Source: Ruminococcus sp.
Lineage (GTDB): Bacteria; Bacillota; Clostridia; Lachnospirales; Lachnospiraceae
Direction of reading: 5' to 3'
Length of the DNA: 52,004 bases
NCBI GenBank assembly: GCA_013911065.1
Contig: JACERV010000035.1
Span: 1 to 52,004 of the forward strand
In this document: one piece after another, positions 33,163 to 42,101 of the stretch
How positions within the stretch are numbered: the first letter of the stretch is position 1
How the letters are laid out: every line of letters begins with the position of its first letter
Translations under genes and position numbers: made by a program
The notes under the pieces: model-generated
Told to the model about the DNA's origin: nothing
The model's input: only the letters and a program-made list of their open reading frames with translations
Databases searched by the model: none

Positions 33163-33576
33163 ATGCCAGAATTAAAATGCACAGTGCAGACTTGTGTGCA
33201 CAATAAGCAGTTTTTATGTGAGCTTGATAAAATTCAGGTGGGCGGTAGCGATGCAAAGACAGCAAGAGAAACATGCTGTGACAGTTTCAGCGAAAGAACA
33301 ACTAATGGCTATTCAAACAGCTATTCAGGAAGTACCATGAATAGTTCATCAAACAGCTATTCAGGAAGCGCCATGAATAGTTCTGCAAACAGTTATTCTA
33401 ATAGTCACGGTGATATAACAGGAAGAGCATCTGACCGCAGCGGCATTGACTGTAAGGCAGTAGAATGTATGTATAACAATAATTATGCCTGTCATGCTGG
33501 AAAAATTAGTGTGGAAGGCAGCAATGCCAAACAGACTGAAGGAACAGAATGCGCTACATTTAAATACAAAAGCTGA
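33163..33576 (+). CDS. Protein with two DUF1540 domains and a Ser/Asn-rich linker
   Basis: A 137-residue protein. Residues about 3-45 and 95-135 are homologous DUF1540 domains, each with four Cys (CTVQTCVHN...CELDKI...CC; CKAVECMYN...CHAGKI...C), probably a metal-binding or disulfide fold. Between them lies a low-complexity linker made of imperfect repeats around NSYSGSxMNSS. DUF1540 proteins are frequent in spore-forming Clostridia, but their function is unknown. AAGGAGG seven bases upstream selects ATG 33163. Confidence 0.82.
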   Translation: MPELKCTVQTCVHNKQFLCELDKIQVGGSDAKTARETCCDSFSERTTNGYSNSYSGSTMNSSSNSYSGSAMNSSANSYSNSHGDITGRASDRSGIDCKAVECMYNNNYACHAGKISVEGSNAKQTEGTECATFKYKS

Positions 33577-33663
33577 AGCGATTAAGTATATCCGGGGGTA
33601 TATCATAATGCATACCCTCAGGGTGGTCATGCAGGCAGAAGCTGCATGATAAAGTAAGTGCAG

Positions 33664-33701
33664 AAAGTAGGGAATGTTGCAACATTCCCTACTTTATTTT
33701 T
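33664..33701 (+). terminator. Terminator after the DUF1540 gene
   Basis: AAAGTAGGGAATGTTG and its exact complement form a 16-bp palindrome followed by ATTTTT. It lies about 90 bases after the stop. Confidence 0.75.
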
Positions 33702-33703
33702 GG

Positions 33704-33733
33704 TTGACGGGCATACATAGAACGGGTTATAAT
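33704..33733 (+). promoter_or_regulatory. Promoter of the AI-2E family transporter gene
   Basis: TTGACG (33704-33709), an 18-base spacer and TATAAT (33728-33733), just downstream of the preceding terminator. Confidence 0.75.
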
Positions 33734-33774
33734 CAATGTATCTGCATAAAAATAGGGAAGGAACTGCATAGTGA

Positions 33775-35100
33775 ATGAATGATAAGATACAGGATAAAGT
33801 GAAAAAGGAAGAAAATACAGGATATTATACCAACAGACCTTCTTTTGGAAATAAAGGACCGTCAAAGTTGAGGCAGAAATTTAGCAGGGGAATGACTATT
33901 TTTGTGGTAATTGCCGCCTGTATTCTTTTTTATTTTGCGCTGCTTAAGCTTCCGGTTATTTCAGATATCATAAAAGAATTGTTTCGGGTCTTAAAACCAG
34001 TTGTTTACGGGCTGGCTATTGCATATCTTCTGAATCCGATTGTTAAGTTCGTAGAGTCGCGTTTCAGGCCTGTTTTAGAAAAGAAAATTTCCAGCCAAAG
34101 GAAAGTACATGGGATAGCCAGGGGCACGGGGATTTTCACAGCCATTTTAATACTTCTCTTTGTGATAGTTGCTTTGTTTAACATGATGATTCCGGAGCTG
34201 TATAGAAGTATCAGGAGCATGGTTATTACGGTGCCCAGCCAGTTGAATCAACTGGTTGACGAGTTTATGGAAATGAATTCTCAGAATACTACTTTGAGCC
34301 AGCTTTTAACGAATATATTAAAAGAAGGTACAGACTATTTACAAACATGGATGCGCAGCGATTTGCTCGGCCAGATTAATATTGTGATGTCTAATCTCAC
34401 AGTCGGGGTCATTAACATTGTCAGTGAACTGCTGAATGCTGTTATTGGTATTATCATATCCATCTATGTATTGTTTAGTAAAGAAAAGTTTGCAAGCCAA
34501 TGTAAAAAGATGGTATATGCAATTTTCCGTCCGTCTCAGGCAAATATGATTCTCCATTTGACAGTCAAGAGCAATGAGATGTTCGGGGGATTTATTATTG
34601 GGAAGATTATAGATTCCGCTATTATAGGTGTTCTGTGCTTCCTCTGTCTTTCACTGCTGAAGATGCCGTATACTATGCTGGTCAGCGTGATAGTAGGAGT
34701 AACGAATGTGATTCCGTTCTTTGGCCCCTATATTGGTGCTATACCAAGTGCTATTCTAATTTTGCTGACGGATCCAAAGATGGGGATTTATTTTATTATA
34801 TTCATTCTTGTACTGCAGCAGTTTGATGGGAATATACTGGGACCCAAAATTTTGGGAGACACCACAGGACTTTCAGCATTTTGGGTAATATTCTCCATCT
34901 TGCTGGGAGGAGGCTTGTTCGGGATTATTGGAATGATATTGGGTGTGCCTACATTTGCAGTCATTTATTATATTATTAACATGCTGATTAACCATATGCT
35001 GGAGAAGAAAAAATTGCCCGTCGATACTACAGCTTACGGGGTGACAAGCTACGTGAATTCCGGCGGAACATATGTGCATTCGGATGAAGAGGAATCTTAG
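33775..35100 (+). CDS. AI-2E family transporter (PF01594 permease)
   Basis: A 441-residue membrane protein with about eight helices in the family pattern: two N-terminal helices with VVYGLAIAYLLNPIV, a long amphipathic extracellular segment, and the conserved VPFFGPYIGAIPSAI and the LQQFDGNILGPKILG segment near the C-terminal helices. The family includes TqsA (autoinducer-2 export) and Na+/H+ antiporters; substrate cannot be read from sequence. The last 40 residues are soluble. It has its own promoter; the ribosome site AAGGA is somewhat distant (12 bases). Confidence 0.88.
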   Translation: MNDKIQDKVKKEENTGYYTNRPSFGNKGPSKLRQKFSRGMTIFVVIAACILFYFALLKLPVISDIIKELFRVLKPVVYGLAIAYLLNPIVKFVESRFRPVLEKKISSQRKVHGIARGTGIFTAILILLFVIVALFNMMIPELYRSIRSMVITVPSQLNQLVDEFMEMNSQNTTLSQLLTNILKEGTDYLQTWMRSDLLGQINIVMSNLTVGVINIVSELLNAVIGIIISIYVLFSKEKFASQCKKMVYAIFRPSQANMILHLTVKSNEMFGGFIIGKIIDSAIIGVLCFLCLSLLKMPYTMLVSVIVGVTNVIPFFGPYIGAIPSAILILLTDPKMGIYFIIFILVLQQFDGNILGPKILGDTTGLSAFWVIFSILLGGGLFGIIGMILGVPTFAVIYYIINMLINHMLEKKKLPVDTTAYGVTSYVNSGGTYVHSDEEES

Positions 35101-35146
35101 CAACAGTCCGTTATACAAATTTTATAAAAGAAAAGGGGAATGAACA

Positions 35147-36070
35147 ATGCCAATAAGAGTACAGAATGATTTACCAGTAAAAGAAATATTGGAGCAGGAA
35201 AATATATTTGTGATGGATGAATACCGTGCCGCACATCAGGATATCCGTCCTATCAGTATCGGACTTTTGAATCTGATGCCTCTCAAGGAGGTTACAGAAC
35301 TTCAGATTCTTCGTTCGCTGTCCAACACACCTTTGCAGGTAGACGTGACCTTTGTGCGGGTCAGCAGCCATGTGTCTAAAAACACATCTACCAGCCATAT
35401 CTTAAAATTTTATGAGGCATTTGAAAACATCAAAAACCAGAAGTTTGACGGTTTTATTATTACGGGCGCGCCAATCGAACAGATGCCTTTTGAAGATGTG
35501 GATTATTGGGACGAGCTGAAAGAAATTATGGAGTGGACTACAACAAATGTTACTTCTACCCTCCATCTCTGCTGGGGGGCACAGGCAGGTTTGTATTATC
35601 ATTATGGAATTAACAAGGAGCAGCTCCCGGAAAAAATGTTCGGCATATTCCGGCACAAAGTGGAAAACCGCAAAATTCCACTTGTGAGAGGTTTCGATGA
35701 TGTTTTTTATGCTCCCCATTCCAGACATACTACAGTGTCCAGGGAACTTCTGCAGAAGGATGAGAGAATCACGATACTGGCAGATTCTCCGGAGGCAGGT
35801 GTTTTTCTGTGTATGGCAAAAGAGGGAAGGCAAATTTTTGTCATGGGCCATCCGGAATATGACAGAGTAACGCTGGATTCAGAGTATAAGAGAGACACAG
35901 GAAAAGGGCTGGATATAAAGATTCCGGTTAATTATTACCCGGATAATAATCCTGAGAGTAAACCAGATTTAATTTGGCGTGCACATGCGAATAATTTATA
36001 TTCCAATTGGCTGAATTATTATGTATATCAGATGACCCCTTATGATTTATATGGGGCACCGTCATTTTAG
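35147..36070 (+). CDS. metA: Homoserine O-acetyltransferase (MetA type)
   Basis: Activates homoserine for methionine synthesis. The 307-residue protein has catalytic Cys142 (HLCWGAQAG), His235 and Glu237 (MGHPEYD). Residue 111 is Glu in TGAPIEQMPFEDVDYW; in studied MetA proteins Glu111 selects acetyl-CoA while Gly111 selects succinyl-CoA, so this is predicted to be the acetyltransferase despite the name homoserine succinyltransferase often given. AAAGGGGAA precedes the ATG. No S-box or other riboswitch is seen in the 46 bases upstream. It is probably cotranscribed with or close behind the AI-2E gene. Confidence 0.94.
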   Translation: MPIRVQNDLPVKEILEQENIFVMDEYRAAHQDIRPISIGLLNLMPLKEVTELQILRSLSNTPLQVDVTFVRVSSHVSKNTSTSHILKFYEAFENIKNQKFDGFIITGAPIEQMPFEDVDYWDELKEIMEWTTTNVTSTLHLCWGAQAGLYYHYGINKEQLPEKMFGIFRHKVENRKIPLVRGFDDVFYAPHSRHTTVSRELLQKDERITILADSPEAGVFLCMAKEGRQIFVMGHPEYDRVTLDSEYKRDTGKGLDIKIPVNYYPDNNPESKPDLIWRAHANNLYSNWLNYYVYQMTPYDLYGAPSF

Positions 36071-36128
36071 CAGACTTCAAGTGTTTTGGCCAGTTGATGG
36101 AACTCTTGCACATTAAAAAAGTGGAAAA

Positions 36129-36156
36129 TAGGGAGTAGATTAATTTCTACTCCCTA
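36129..36156. terminator. Hairpin between metA and fumC
   Basis: TAGGGAGTAGA and TCTACTCCCTA form a perfect 11-bp stem with a 6-base loop. The T tract on the plus strand is missing (AAATTATA follows), so termination is uncertain. Confidence 0.45.
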
Positions 36157-36197
36157 AATTATACATTAAGATAGTTTATATGACAGGAGAGAGGAAA

Positions 36198-37562
36198 ATG
36201 GAGTATCGGATAGAGCATGACACAATAGGAGAAATAAAGGTCCCGGCAAATCGTTGTTGGGGAGCACAGACACAACGTAGTTGTCTGAATTTTGCGATTG
36301 GAAATGAATGTATGCCGGAAGAAATCATAAAAGCACTTGCCATATTAAAAAGTGCAGCAGCAGAAGTGAATTATGATCGGAAAAAGCTGGCGGAGGAACA
36401 AAAGACTGCCATTTTGGAAGTCTGCAAGGAGATTGCGGAAGGAAAGCATACCGAGGAATTTCCGTTGAAAGTCTGGCAAACAGGAAGCGGGACTCAGAGT
36501 AATATGAATGTTAACGAAGTGGTTGCGCATATAGCAAATCGGAATTACCAGAACCTGAACCTGCATCCAAATGATCATATCAATATGTCACAGAGCTCTA
36601 ATGATACATTCCCTACAGCGATGAATATTGCGGCAGTAATGGAAATTCAAGAGCGGTTGATTCCTGCAGCAAACAACATGATTGATACGCTGAGACGGCT
36701 GGAAAAAGAAAATCAAGATGTTATAAAGATTGGCCGGACCCATCTTCAGGATGCAGTACCGATCCGTTTTTCGCAGGAAATCAGTGGTTGGAGAGGCATG
36801 TTGGAAGAGAATGGAATAATGATTCAGAAGGCAGTGCAACATCTGCGGTATTTGGCAATAGGTGGAACGGCAGTCGGTACAGGCTTGAATTGCCCGGAGG
36901 GGTTTGATAAAGATTGTGCCCGTGTAATCTCAGAAGTTACAGGTGAATCTTTCTTTCCGGCAGAAAATAAGTTCCATGCGCTGACCTCCAAGGATGCATA
37001 TGTTTTTGTGCATGGTGCGTTAAAGGCTCTTGCGGCAAATCTTATGAAAATTGCAAATGATATCCGGTGGCTGGCAAGTGGACCGCGATGTGGAATAAAT
37101 GAGATCCGTATTCCGGAAAATGAACCTGGAAGCTCGATTATGCCTGGAAAAGTGAATCCTACTCAGTGTGAGGCAATTACAATGATTGCTGTGCAGGTGA
37201 TGGGGAATGATGCCGCAGTAAGTTTTGCTGCATCACAAGGGAATTTTCAGTTAAATGTATTTATGCCTGTACTGGCATATAATATGCTTCAGTCAATACG
37301 GCTGCTGTCAGATGGAATGTATTCCTTTGAGAAACATTGCCTGAATGGTCTTGAAGCAAATCGTGAAAAAATGAATGATAATTTGAATCGCTCATTAATG
37401 TTAGTTACTTGCCTGGCACCGGAAATCGGTTATGAGAAGGCGGCAGCTGCTGCAAAAAAAGCATTTAAAGAAAGCGCAACATTAAGAGATTCTGTGATTG
37501 CACTGGGCTACATGACGGGGGAAGAATATGACGATAAAGTAAAACCAGAAATGATGGTATAG
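36198..37562 (+). CDS. fumC: Class II fumarate hydratase
   Basis: Interconverts fumarate and L-malate. The 454-residue homotetrameric enzyme of the aspartase/fumarase superfamily has the signature loop GSSIMPGKVNPTQCEA, GSGTQSNMNVNEVVAH, and the catalytic TGRTH-like motif IGRTHLQDAVP; it ends VKPEMMV as expected. CAGGAGAG before the ATG at 36198 favours it over ATG 36180. It is a single gene between two hairpins. Aspartase is the closest alternative; the SSxxFPT and N-terminal PANRCWGAQTQRS favour fumarase. Confidence 0.95.
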   Translation: MEYRIEHDTIGEIKVPANRCWGAQTQRSCLNFAIGNECMPEEIIKALAILKSAAAEVNYDRKKLAEEQKTAILEVCKEIAEGKHTEEFPLKVWQTGSGTQSNMNVNEVVAHIANRNYQNLNLHPNDHINMSQSSNDTFPTAMNIAAVMEIQERLIPAANNMIDTLRRLEKENQDVIKIGRTHLQDAVPIRFSQEISGWRGMLEENGIMIQKAVQHLRYLAIGGTAVGTGLNCPEGFDKDCARVISEVTGESFFPAENKFHALTSKDAYVFVHGALKALAANLMKIANDIRWLASGPRCGINEIRIPENEPGSSIMPGKVNPTQCEAITMIAVQVMGNDAAVSFAASQGNFQLNVFMPVLAYNMLQSIRLLSDGMYSFEKHCLNGLEANREKMNDNLNRSLMLVTCLAPEIGYEKAAAAAKKAFKESATLRDSVIALGYMTGEEYDDKVKPEMMV

Positions 37563-37600
37563 GAGTAAGATATACTGGGGCAGAAGCCCCAGAGCCAATA

Positions 37601-38191
37601 TTATATCAGTTGAATATGAAATGCTGTTGTTTGCGGCGGAATACTAGCCGTTTGGAAATTTGCATGAGTGATTCTAACCATTTGACCAGGATGAAGGGCA
37701 CTAAATCTAATTGGAGCGCCAAAACGGTTTCTGATAGAGGTAGTATTAGTAATTATGAATTTAGTTTGATTGCGTCTATTGTTTGGATCTTCTGTAATAA
37801 GAAAATTATTGTCAAAATCAATCAAGACAATCCGGCCTGTAGTGACTGAAGAGGAGGGGCGGGGACTTCTTCGAATCATAACCAAAAGAGCGTTGGATTG
37901 AGGCGGTATGCTCCTTGTCATACGTGCTGAGAATATGACATTTACCCACATACCCGCTTGTATGCAGCATGAGCATATGTTTTGTCCAAAAGAATTTAAT
38001 ACAGTAGTACCTCTGCTGAGGTTTAATCTAATAGTTTGTATAGAATTAGTATTATTTCTTCCGGGTACAGAGTAGGAAACCAGCATATGTCCATTAGAAT
38101 TATTAAAACAAGTAACATCTTCTACAAAAGCATTATCTATTCGCATAATGTTACCTTGTTGAACCATGGTTCCGCGGGGATCATTATTCAT
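37601..38191 (-). CDS. Protein with two tandem beta-rich domains, unknown function
   Basis: A 196-residue protein without signal peptide. It contains two homologous halves: one from IMRIDNAFVEDVTCFN to TRSIPPQSNALLVMI and one from GRIVLIDFDNNFLITEDP to TASIPPQTTAFHIQLI. Each is predominantly beta strand with Asn, Thr and Ser and ends in the same SIPPQ(S/T)xA phrase, so an internal duplication is clear. The first half has a CSCC cluster. I do not recognise the family; a secreted or spore-surface role is conceivable. ATG 38191 is preferred; the frame extends to a TTG at 38302 with no ribosome site. It is convergent with fumC. Confidence 0.65.
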   Translation of the reverse strand: MNNDPRGTMVQQGNIMRIDNAFVEDVTCFNNSNGHMLVSYSVPGRNNTNSIQTIRLNLSRGTTVLNSFGQNICSCCIQAGMWVNVIFSARMTRSIPPQSNALLVMIRRSPRPSSSVTTGRIVLIDFDNNFLITEDPNNRRNQTKFIITNTTSIRNRFGAPIRFSALHPGQMVRITHANFQTASIPPQTTAFHIQLI

Positions 38192-38412
38192 ATAAATATT
38201 ACCACCAGTAGTTTTATTATATTGTATGGAAATCTTGTCAAAATGTGAGTTTGGTAAAAATGCAAGTCTTACAACCAAAATCAACTCAAATTTCAACCCC
38301 AATTTAGAGATTGGCAGCTACTTTCCAGACTAAAAAACCATGTCCGAAAATGGCCGGACATTTTGGAGAGATGTGATATAATAAAATCAAATTGGAAAGG
38401 GGGGGCAAGAGG

Positions 38413-39873
38413 GTGACAGATAACAAAGATGCTTTATATGCAGCATTCACGGCGAAAGATGCACGTTTTGACGGACGCTTCTTCGTTGGTATATCGTCTA
38501 CTGGAATTTACTGCCGTCCGGTGTGCCGGGCAAGGAAACCCAAGCCGGAAAATTGTACTTTTTATCATTCAGCAGCGGAAGCAGAGCAGGCTGGATACCG
38601 CCCCTGCCTTTTATGCAGGCCGGAGCTTGCCCCAGGTAATTCAATCACGGACTCTGCCGCTGATTTAGTTTACCGTGCGGCAAGGATGCTAGAAAAGAAC
38701 TGCGCAAGCGGGCAGGGTTTAGAGGAGATAGCCGGCTGTCTGGGATGCACCAGCCGGCATTTACGGCGTGTGTTTACAGCAGAATTCAATGTGTCACCAG
38801 TTCAATATATGCAAACATGCAGACTGCTCCTTGCCAAAAACTTACTTACGGACACAGATTTACCGGTTTTGGAAGTTGCAATGGCGGCAGGCTTTGGCAG
38901 TCTGCGCCGCTTTAATGATCTTTTTAAAAAGCAGTATAAACTTTCACCTACGGCTTTGCGGAAGAGTAATTCAGAGGGGAAAAAGCGAAATGATAACATT
39001 ACGTTAGCACTGGGCTACCGCCCGCCTTATCATTGGGAAGAAATGTTGAACTTCCTTGCCGGACGTGCAATAGTAGGTGTTGAGGTTGTAAAAAATGGTG
39101 AATACATGCGCACCGTACATTTGGAAAATGCTGAAGGGAAAAATGTGTATGGCTGGGTACGGGTAGGTCATATGCCTAAAAAGAATGCACTGAGTATTAC
39201 TGTGAGCGAAACTTTACTGTCTGTATTACCGCAAGTATTAGCACGAGTACGGCATTTGTTTGATCTGTCTTGTGACCCGGACGCGGTGTATGAAACTCTA
39301 CGGGTAATGAACGATATTTGCCCCGGCCTTTGTGTTTTGGGAACCCGCGTGCCAGGGTGCTTCAATGATTTTGAAATGGCTGTTCGGGCGGTTCTTGGAC
39401 AGCAAATCACTGTGAAAGCAGCAAGCACATTAGCGGCGAGACTTGCTCAAACTTATGGTAAACCTATACAAACCGGGATTGAGGGACTGACTCATATTTT
39501 CCCTTCACCAGAGGACATTCTTGCTTTGGAAGAGCCAATTGAAAATTATCTCTGCCCATTAGGAGTGATTGCAGCGCGGGCAAAAACGATTTATGAGCTG
39601 TCACGGGTGTTCGTGCAGGGTGAAATTGATTTCGACCTCCCGGCCCAGCCGGAAGAAGAGATGAAAAAGCTGATGCTGATTCGCGGCATTGGAAACTGGA
39701 CCGCACAATATATTGCCATGCGTGCTATGGAATGGCCTGACGCTTTTCTGGAAACAGACGCCGGTGTAAAAAAAACATTGCAGCCCTATACATCAAAAGA
39801 ACTATTGCAAATGGCAGAAGCGTGGCGGCCCTGGCGCAGTTATGCTACCGTCAATCTTTGGAACACGCTATAA
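38413..39873 (+). CDS. Ada-like methyl-sensing regulator fused to AlkA DNA glycosylase
   Basis: A 486-residue fusion for alkylation repair. Residues 1-75 are the Ada methylphosphotriester zinc domain with Cys34, Cys38, Cys65 and Cys68 (GIYCRPVCRARKP, CLLCRPE); Cys34 should accept the methyl group. Residues about 85-180 are an AraC helix-turn-helix pair. The remaining 300 residues are an AlkA-type 3-methyladenine glycosylase with its N-terminal domain and HhH motif MLIRGIGNWTAQYIAMRAM and the catalytic Asp in FLETDAGVKK. Start is a GTG at 38413 behind AAAGGGGGG. It precedes ogt by 11 bases, so damage sensing and repair are in one operon. TATAAT at 38376 is a likely -10. Confidence 0.92.
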   Translation: MTDNKDALYAAFTAKDARFDGRFFVGISSTGIYCRPVCRARKPKPENCTFYHSAAEAEQAGYRPCLLCRPELAPGNSITDSAADLVYRAARMLEKNCASGQGLEEIAGCLGCTSRHLRRVFTAEFNVSPVQYMQTCRLLLAKNLLTDTDLPVLEVAMAAGFGSLRRFNDLFKKQYKLSPTALRKSNSEGKKRNDNITLALGYRPPYHWEEMLNFLAGRAIVGVEVVKNGEYMRTVHLENAEGKNVYGWVRVGHMPKKNALSITVSETLLSVLPQVLARVRHLFDLSCDPDAVYETLRVMNDICPGLCVLGTRVPGCFNDFEMAVRAVLGQQITVKAASTLAARLAQTYGKPIQTGIEGLTHIFPSPEDILALEEPIENYLCPLGVIAARAKTIYELSRVFVQGEIDFDLPAQPEEEMKKLMLIRGIGNWTAQYIAMRAMEWPDAFLETDAGVKKTLQPYTSKELLQMAEAWRPWRSYATVNLWNTL

Positions 39874-39884
39874 GGAGGTACAAA

Positions 39885-40424
39885 ATGTATTATTCAACAA
39901 CATATTTATCACCCGTAGGAAGTATTACACTTGCATGTGACGGAGATAGCCTTGTTGGCTTATGGATTGAGGGACAAAAGTATCACGGAAATACAATATC
40001 CGAAGATATGATAGAAAATAACGATATACCGGTATTTGACACTGCAAAAAAATGGCTGGACAGATATTTTAAGGGTGAAAAGCCCCATATTTCAGAATTG
40101 CCGCTGGCCCCCATTGGCAGTGGGTTCCGTCAGGAAATATGGGATATTTTATGTGAAATACCATATGGCCAGGTGGTCACTTACGGGGACATTGCAAAAA
40201 AAATGGCAGCGAAGATGAATAAGGGAAGCATGTCGAGCCAGGCTGTGGGCGGTGCTGTTGGACATAATCCTATATCTATCATTATTCCTTGCCACCGGGT
40301 TGTAGGATCTAATGGCAGCCTGACCGGGTATGCCGGGGGAATTCATACAAAAATAAAGTTGCTTGAATTGGAAGGCGCTGACATGTCGCGGCTGTTTATA
40401 CCCGCGAAAGGTACGGCACTTTAG
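39885..40424 (+). CDS. ogt: Methylated-DNA-[protein]-cysteine S-methyltransferase
   Basis: Removes methyl groups from O6-methylguanine by transfer to its own Cys (suicide reaction). The 179-residue protein has the active-site motif IIPCHRVVGSNGSLTGYAGG, the helix-turn-helix with the arginine finger (VVTYGDIAKKMA and SSQAVGGAVGHNP), and a small N-terminal domain. AAGGAGG sits six bases before the ATG. It completes the alkylation-repair unit with the preceding Ada/AlkA fusion. Confidence 0.94.
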   Translation: MYYSTTYLSPVGSITLACDGDSLVGLWIEGQKYHGNTISEDMIENNDIPVFDTAKKWLDRYFKGEKPHISELPLAPIGSGFRQEIWDILCEIPYGQVVTYGDIAKKMAAKMNKGSMSSQAVGGAVGHNPISIIIPCHRVVGSNGSLTGYAGGIHTKIKLLELEGADMSRLFIPAKGTAL

Positions 40425-40524
40425 AAACAGAGAGACAGTCATCTGTTAGGAGTGTACTTTTTATTGGTAACCAATGAATTTGCTGCGCATAAATTATAGG
40501 TAAAAGCAGGCCTTGGAGCAAACA

Positions 40525-41604
40525 TTGGTTACTATAAGTTTATGCATGATTGTAAAAAATGAAGAAAGTGTTTTGGAAAGATGTTTAGATTCTGTAAGTG
40601 AGTTGGTTGATGAAATTATTATTGTGGACACTGGGTCAACAGATAAAACCAAACAAATAGCAGAAAAATTTACTGATAAAGTATTTGATTTTACATGGAT
40701 TGATGATTTTTCGGCAGCCCGCAATTTTGCCTTTGAAAAGGCAGCCATGGATTATATATTGTGGCTGGATGCGGACGATATTATTCTGCCGGAGGATAAA
40801 GTGAAATTTATGGAATTAAAGGAAGAACTTGACCCTATGACCGACGTTGTAATGATGCGTTATAATATAGGGTTTGATGAAAAAGGAAGAGTTGTATTTT
40901 CCTATTTTAGAGAAAGGTTGTTAAAAAGAAGCCGTAATTTTAAATGGTTTGAACCGGTTCATGAGTATCTGCAATTCAATGGGCAAATCATTCATTCCGA
41001 TATTGGAATCACACACGCGAAATTAGAACAAGGTAAAAGTAACAGAAATATTCAAATATATGAGAATTTACTGGCAAATGGAAAGAAGCTTTCAACAAGA
41101 GGAATATACTACTATGCCAGGGAGTTAAAAGACAATAAACGGTATAAAGAGGCTATTAAGATGTTTTCAGAATTTCTTGATTCCGGCCTTGGATGGGTTG
41201 AGGATAACATTATGGCATGCAGCGAAATCGCGAAATGTTATCAGTTTACAGGAGAACCAGAAAAAGCACTGCAAAGTATGATGAGGAGTTTTCAGTATGA
41301 TACACCCAGAGGGGAACTTTGCTGTCAAATTGGAACTTACTTTAAGGAGAAAGAAAAATATCGGCAGGCTGTATTTTGGTTTGAACTTGTATTTAGGCTT
41401 CAAAAGCCTAAGGATTCATGGGGATTTCATCAGGAAGATTTCTGGGGGTTTATTCCCAGCCTGGAATGCTGTGTTTGCTATGATAAATTAGGAGAATATG
41501 AAAAGGCGGAGCTCTATAATAATTTCGCTGGAAACTTTAAACCTGATTCAGCTGCGGTGCAATATAACAAAAAGTATTTTGAGGCTAGAAAGAAAGAGCT
41601 CTAA
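40525..41604 (+). CDS. Family 2 glycosyltransferase with TPR-like C-terminus
   Basis: A 359-residue protein. The N-terminal GT-A domain is of the SunS-like family 2 type: ISLCMIVKNEESVLERCLDSV, IIIVDTGSTDKTKQIA and the metal-binding YILWLDADDII. The C-terminal half consists of helical repeats (YYARELKDNKRYKEAIKMF, CYQFTGEPEKALQSM), resembling tetratricopeptide repeats that may hold a protein substrate. The start is uncertain: TTG 40525 has GGAG six bases upstream, while TTG 40513 lacks a good site. Acceptor unknown; O-glycosylation of a surface protein is one possibility. Confidence 0.85.
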   Translation: MVTISLCMIVKNEESVLERCLDSVSELVDEIIIVDTGSTDKTKQIAEKFTDKVFDFTWIDDFSAARNFAFEKAAMDYILWLDADDIILPEDKVKFMELKEELDPMTDVVMMRYNIGFDEKGRVVFSYFRERLLKRSRNFKWFEPVHEYLQFNGQIIHSDIGITHAKLEQGKSNRNIQIYENLLANGKKLSTRGIYYYARELKDNKRYKEAIKMFSEFLDSGLGWVEDNIMACSEIAKCYQFTGEPEKALQSMMRSFQYDTPRGELCCQIGTYFKEKEKYRQAVFWFELVFRLQKPKDSWGFHQEDFWGFIPSLECCVCYDKLGEYEKAELYNNFAGNFKPDSAAVQYNKKYFEARKKEL

Positions 41605-41643
41605 ATAACGGTTCAAGTATAACTTGTAACAGCCTTTTCATTG

Positions 41644-41677
41644 AGCATGGACAGCATCTGCGGATGCTGTCCATGCT
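41644..41677 (+). terminator. Strong hairpin after the glycosyltransferase gene
   Basis: AGCATGGACAGCATC and its exact complement form a 15-bp stem with loop TGCG; an outer GTAACA/TGTTAC pair extends it. No T tract follows (GTTGTTACAG), so it may act as a transcript-end stabiliser or weak bidirectional terminator. Confidence 0.55.
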
Positions 41678-41692
41678 GTTGTTACAGATGTT

Positions 41693-41947
41693 TTAGGAAG
41701 GAGTACGTTTCGCCATTTTACGATATTGTCCCGGTAACAATCCTGTACTCTTGCGGAATAATTCAGCAAAACGACTGGCATTAGAGTATCCGATCATCTG
41801 CGATTACAGGCAATTTGTGTCAATCGTTCCATAGGCACATCGAAAGCATAATGGCCATTCAGATATGAGGTAACGTCCTGTATTTGTTTTACATCTACCT
41901 CTATAGTTTTTAATTTCTGCAAGCAGCTTAGAAATCTCATGGGGAAT
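41693..41947 (-). pseudogene. AraC-family regulator, remnant with internal deletions
   Basis: On the minus strand the C-terminal end of an AraC protein is clear: MIGYSNASRFAELFRKSTG followed by LLPGQYRKMAKR and a stop at 41693. Upstream, in another frame, VTSYLNGHYAFDVPMERLTQ and IACN give the start of the DNA-binding region, so about 40 residues (the first helix-turn-helix) are missing between them. Still further upstream IPHEISKLLAEIKNYRG appears in yet another frame. At least two deletions or frameshifts have removed most of the gene. Confidence 0.8.
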
Positions 41948-42101
41948 AAAATAAAAAAAATGACAGGTGCTGCCGCACCGTGTTTTTGGTAACAGCTGAC
42001 TCTGTAAGAACGAACTGAAATGAGTGGATTTGTTTATATCTATATATTATAATATTTTTAAGGCAGAATAAGAAAGCGGATAATCAGAAGAAAGGGACGT
42101 T

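Noticed and set aside
35101-35146. Possible S-box or other methionine riboswitch before metA
   Set aside because: Only 46 bases separate metA from the preceding gene, too few for a riboswitch, and no matching motif is present.
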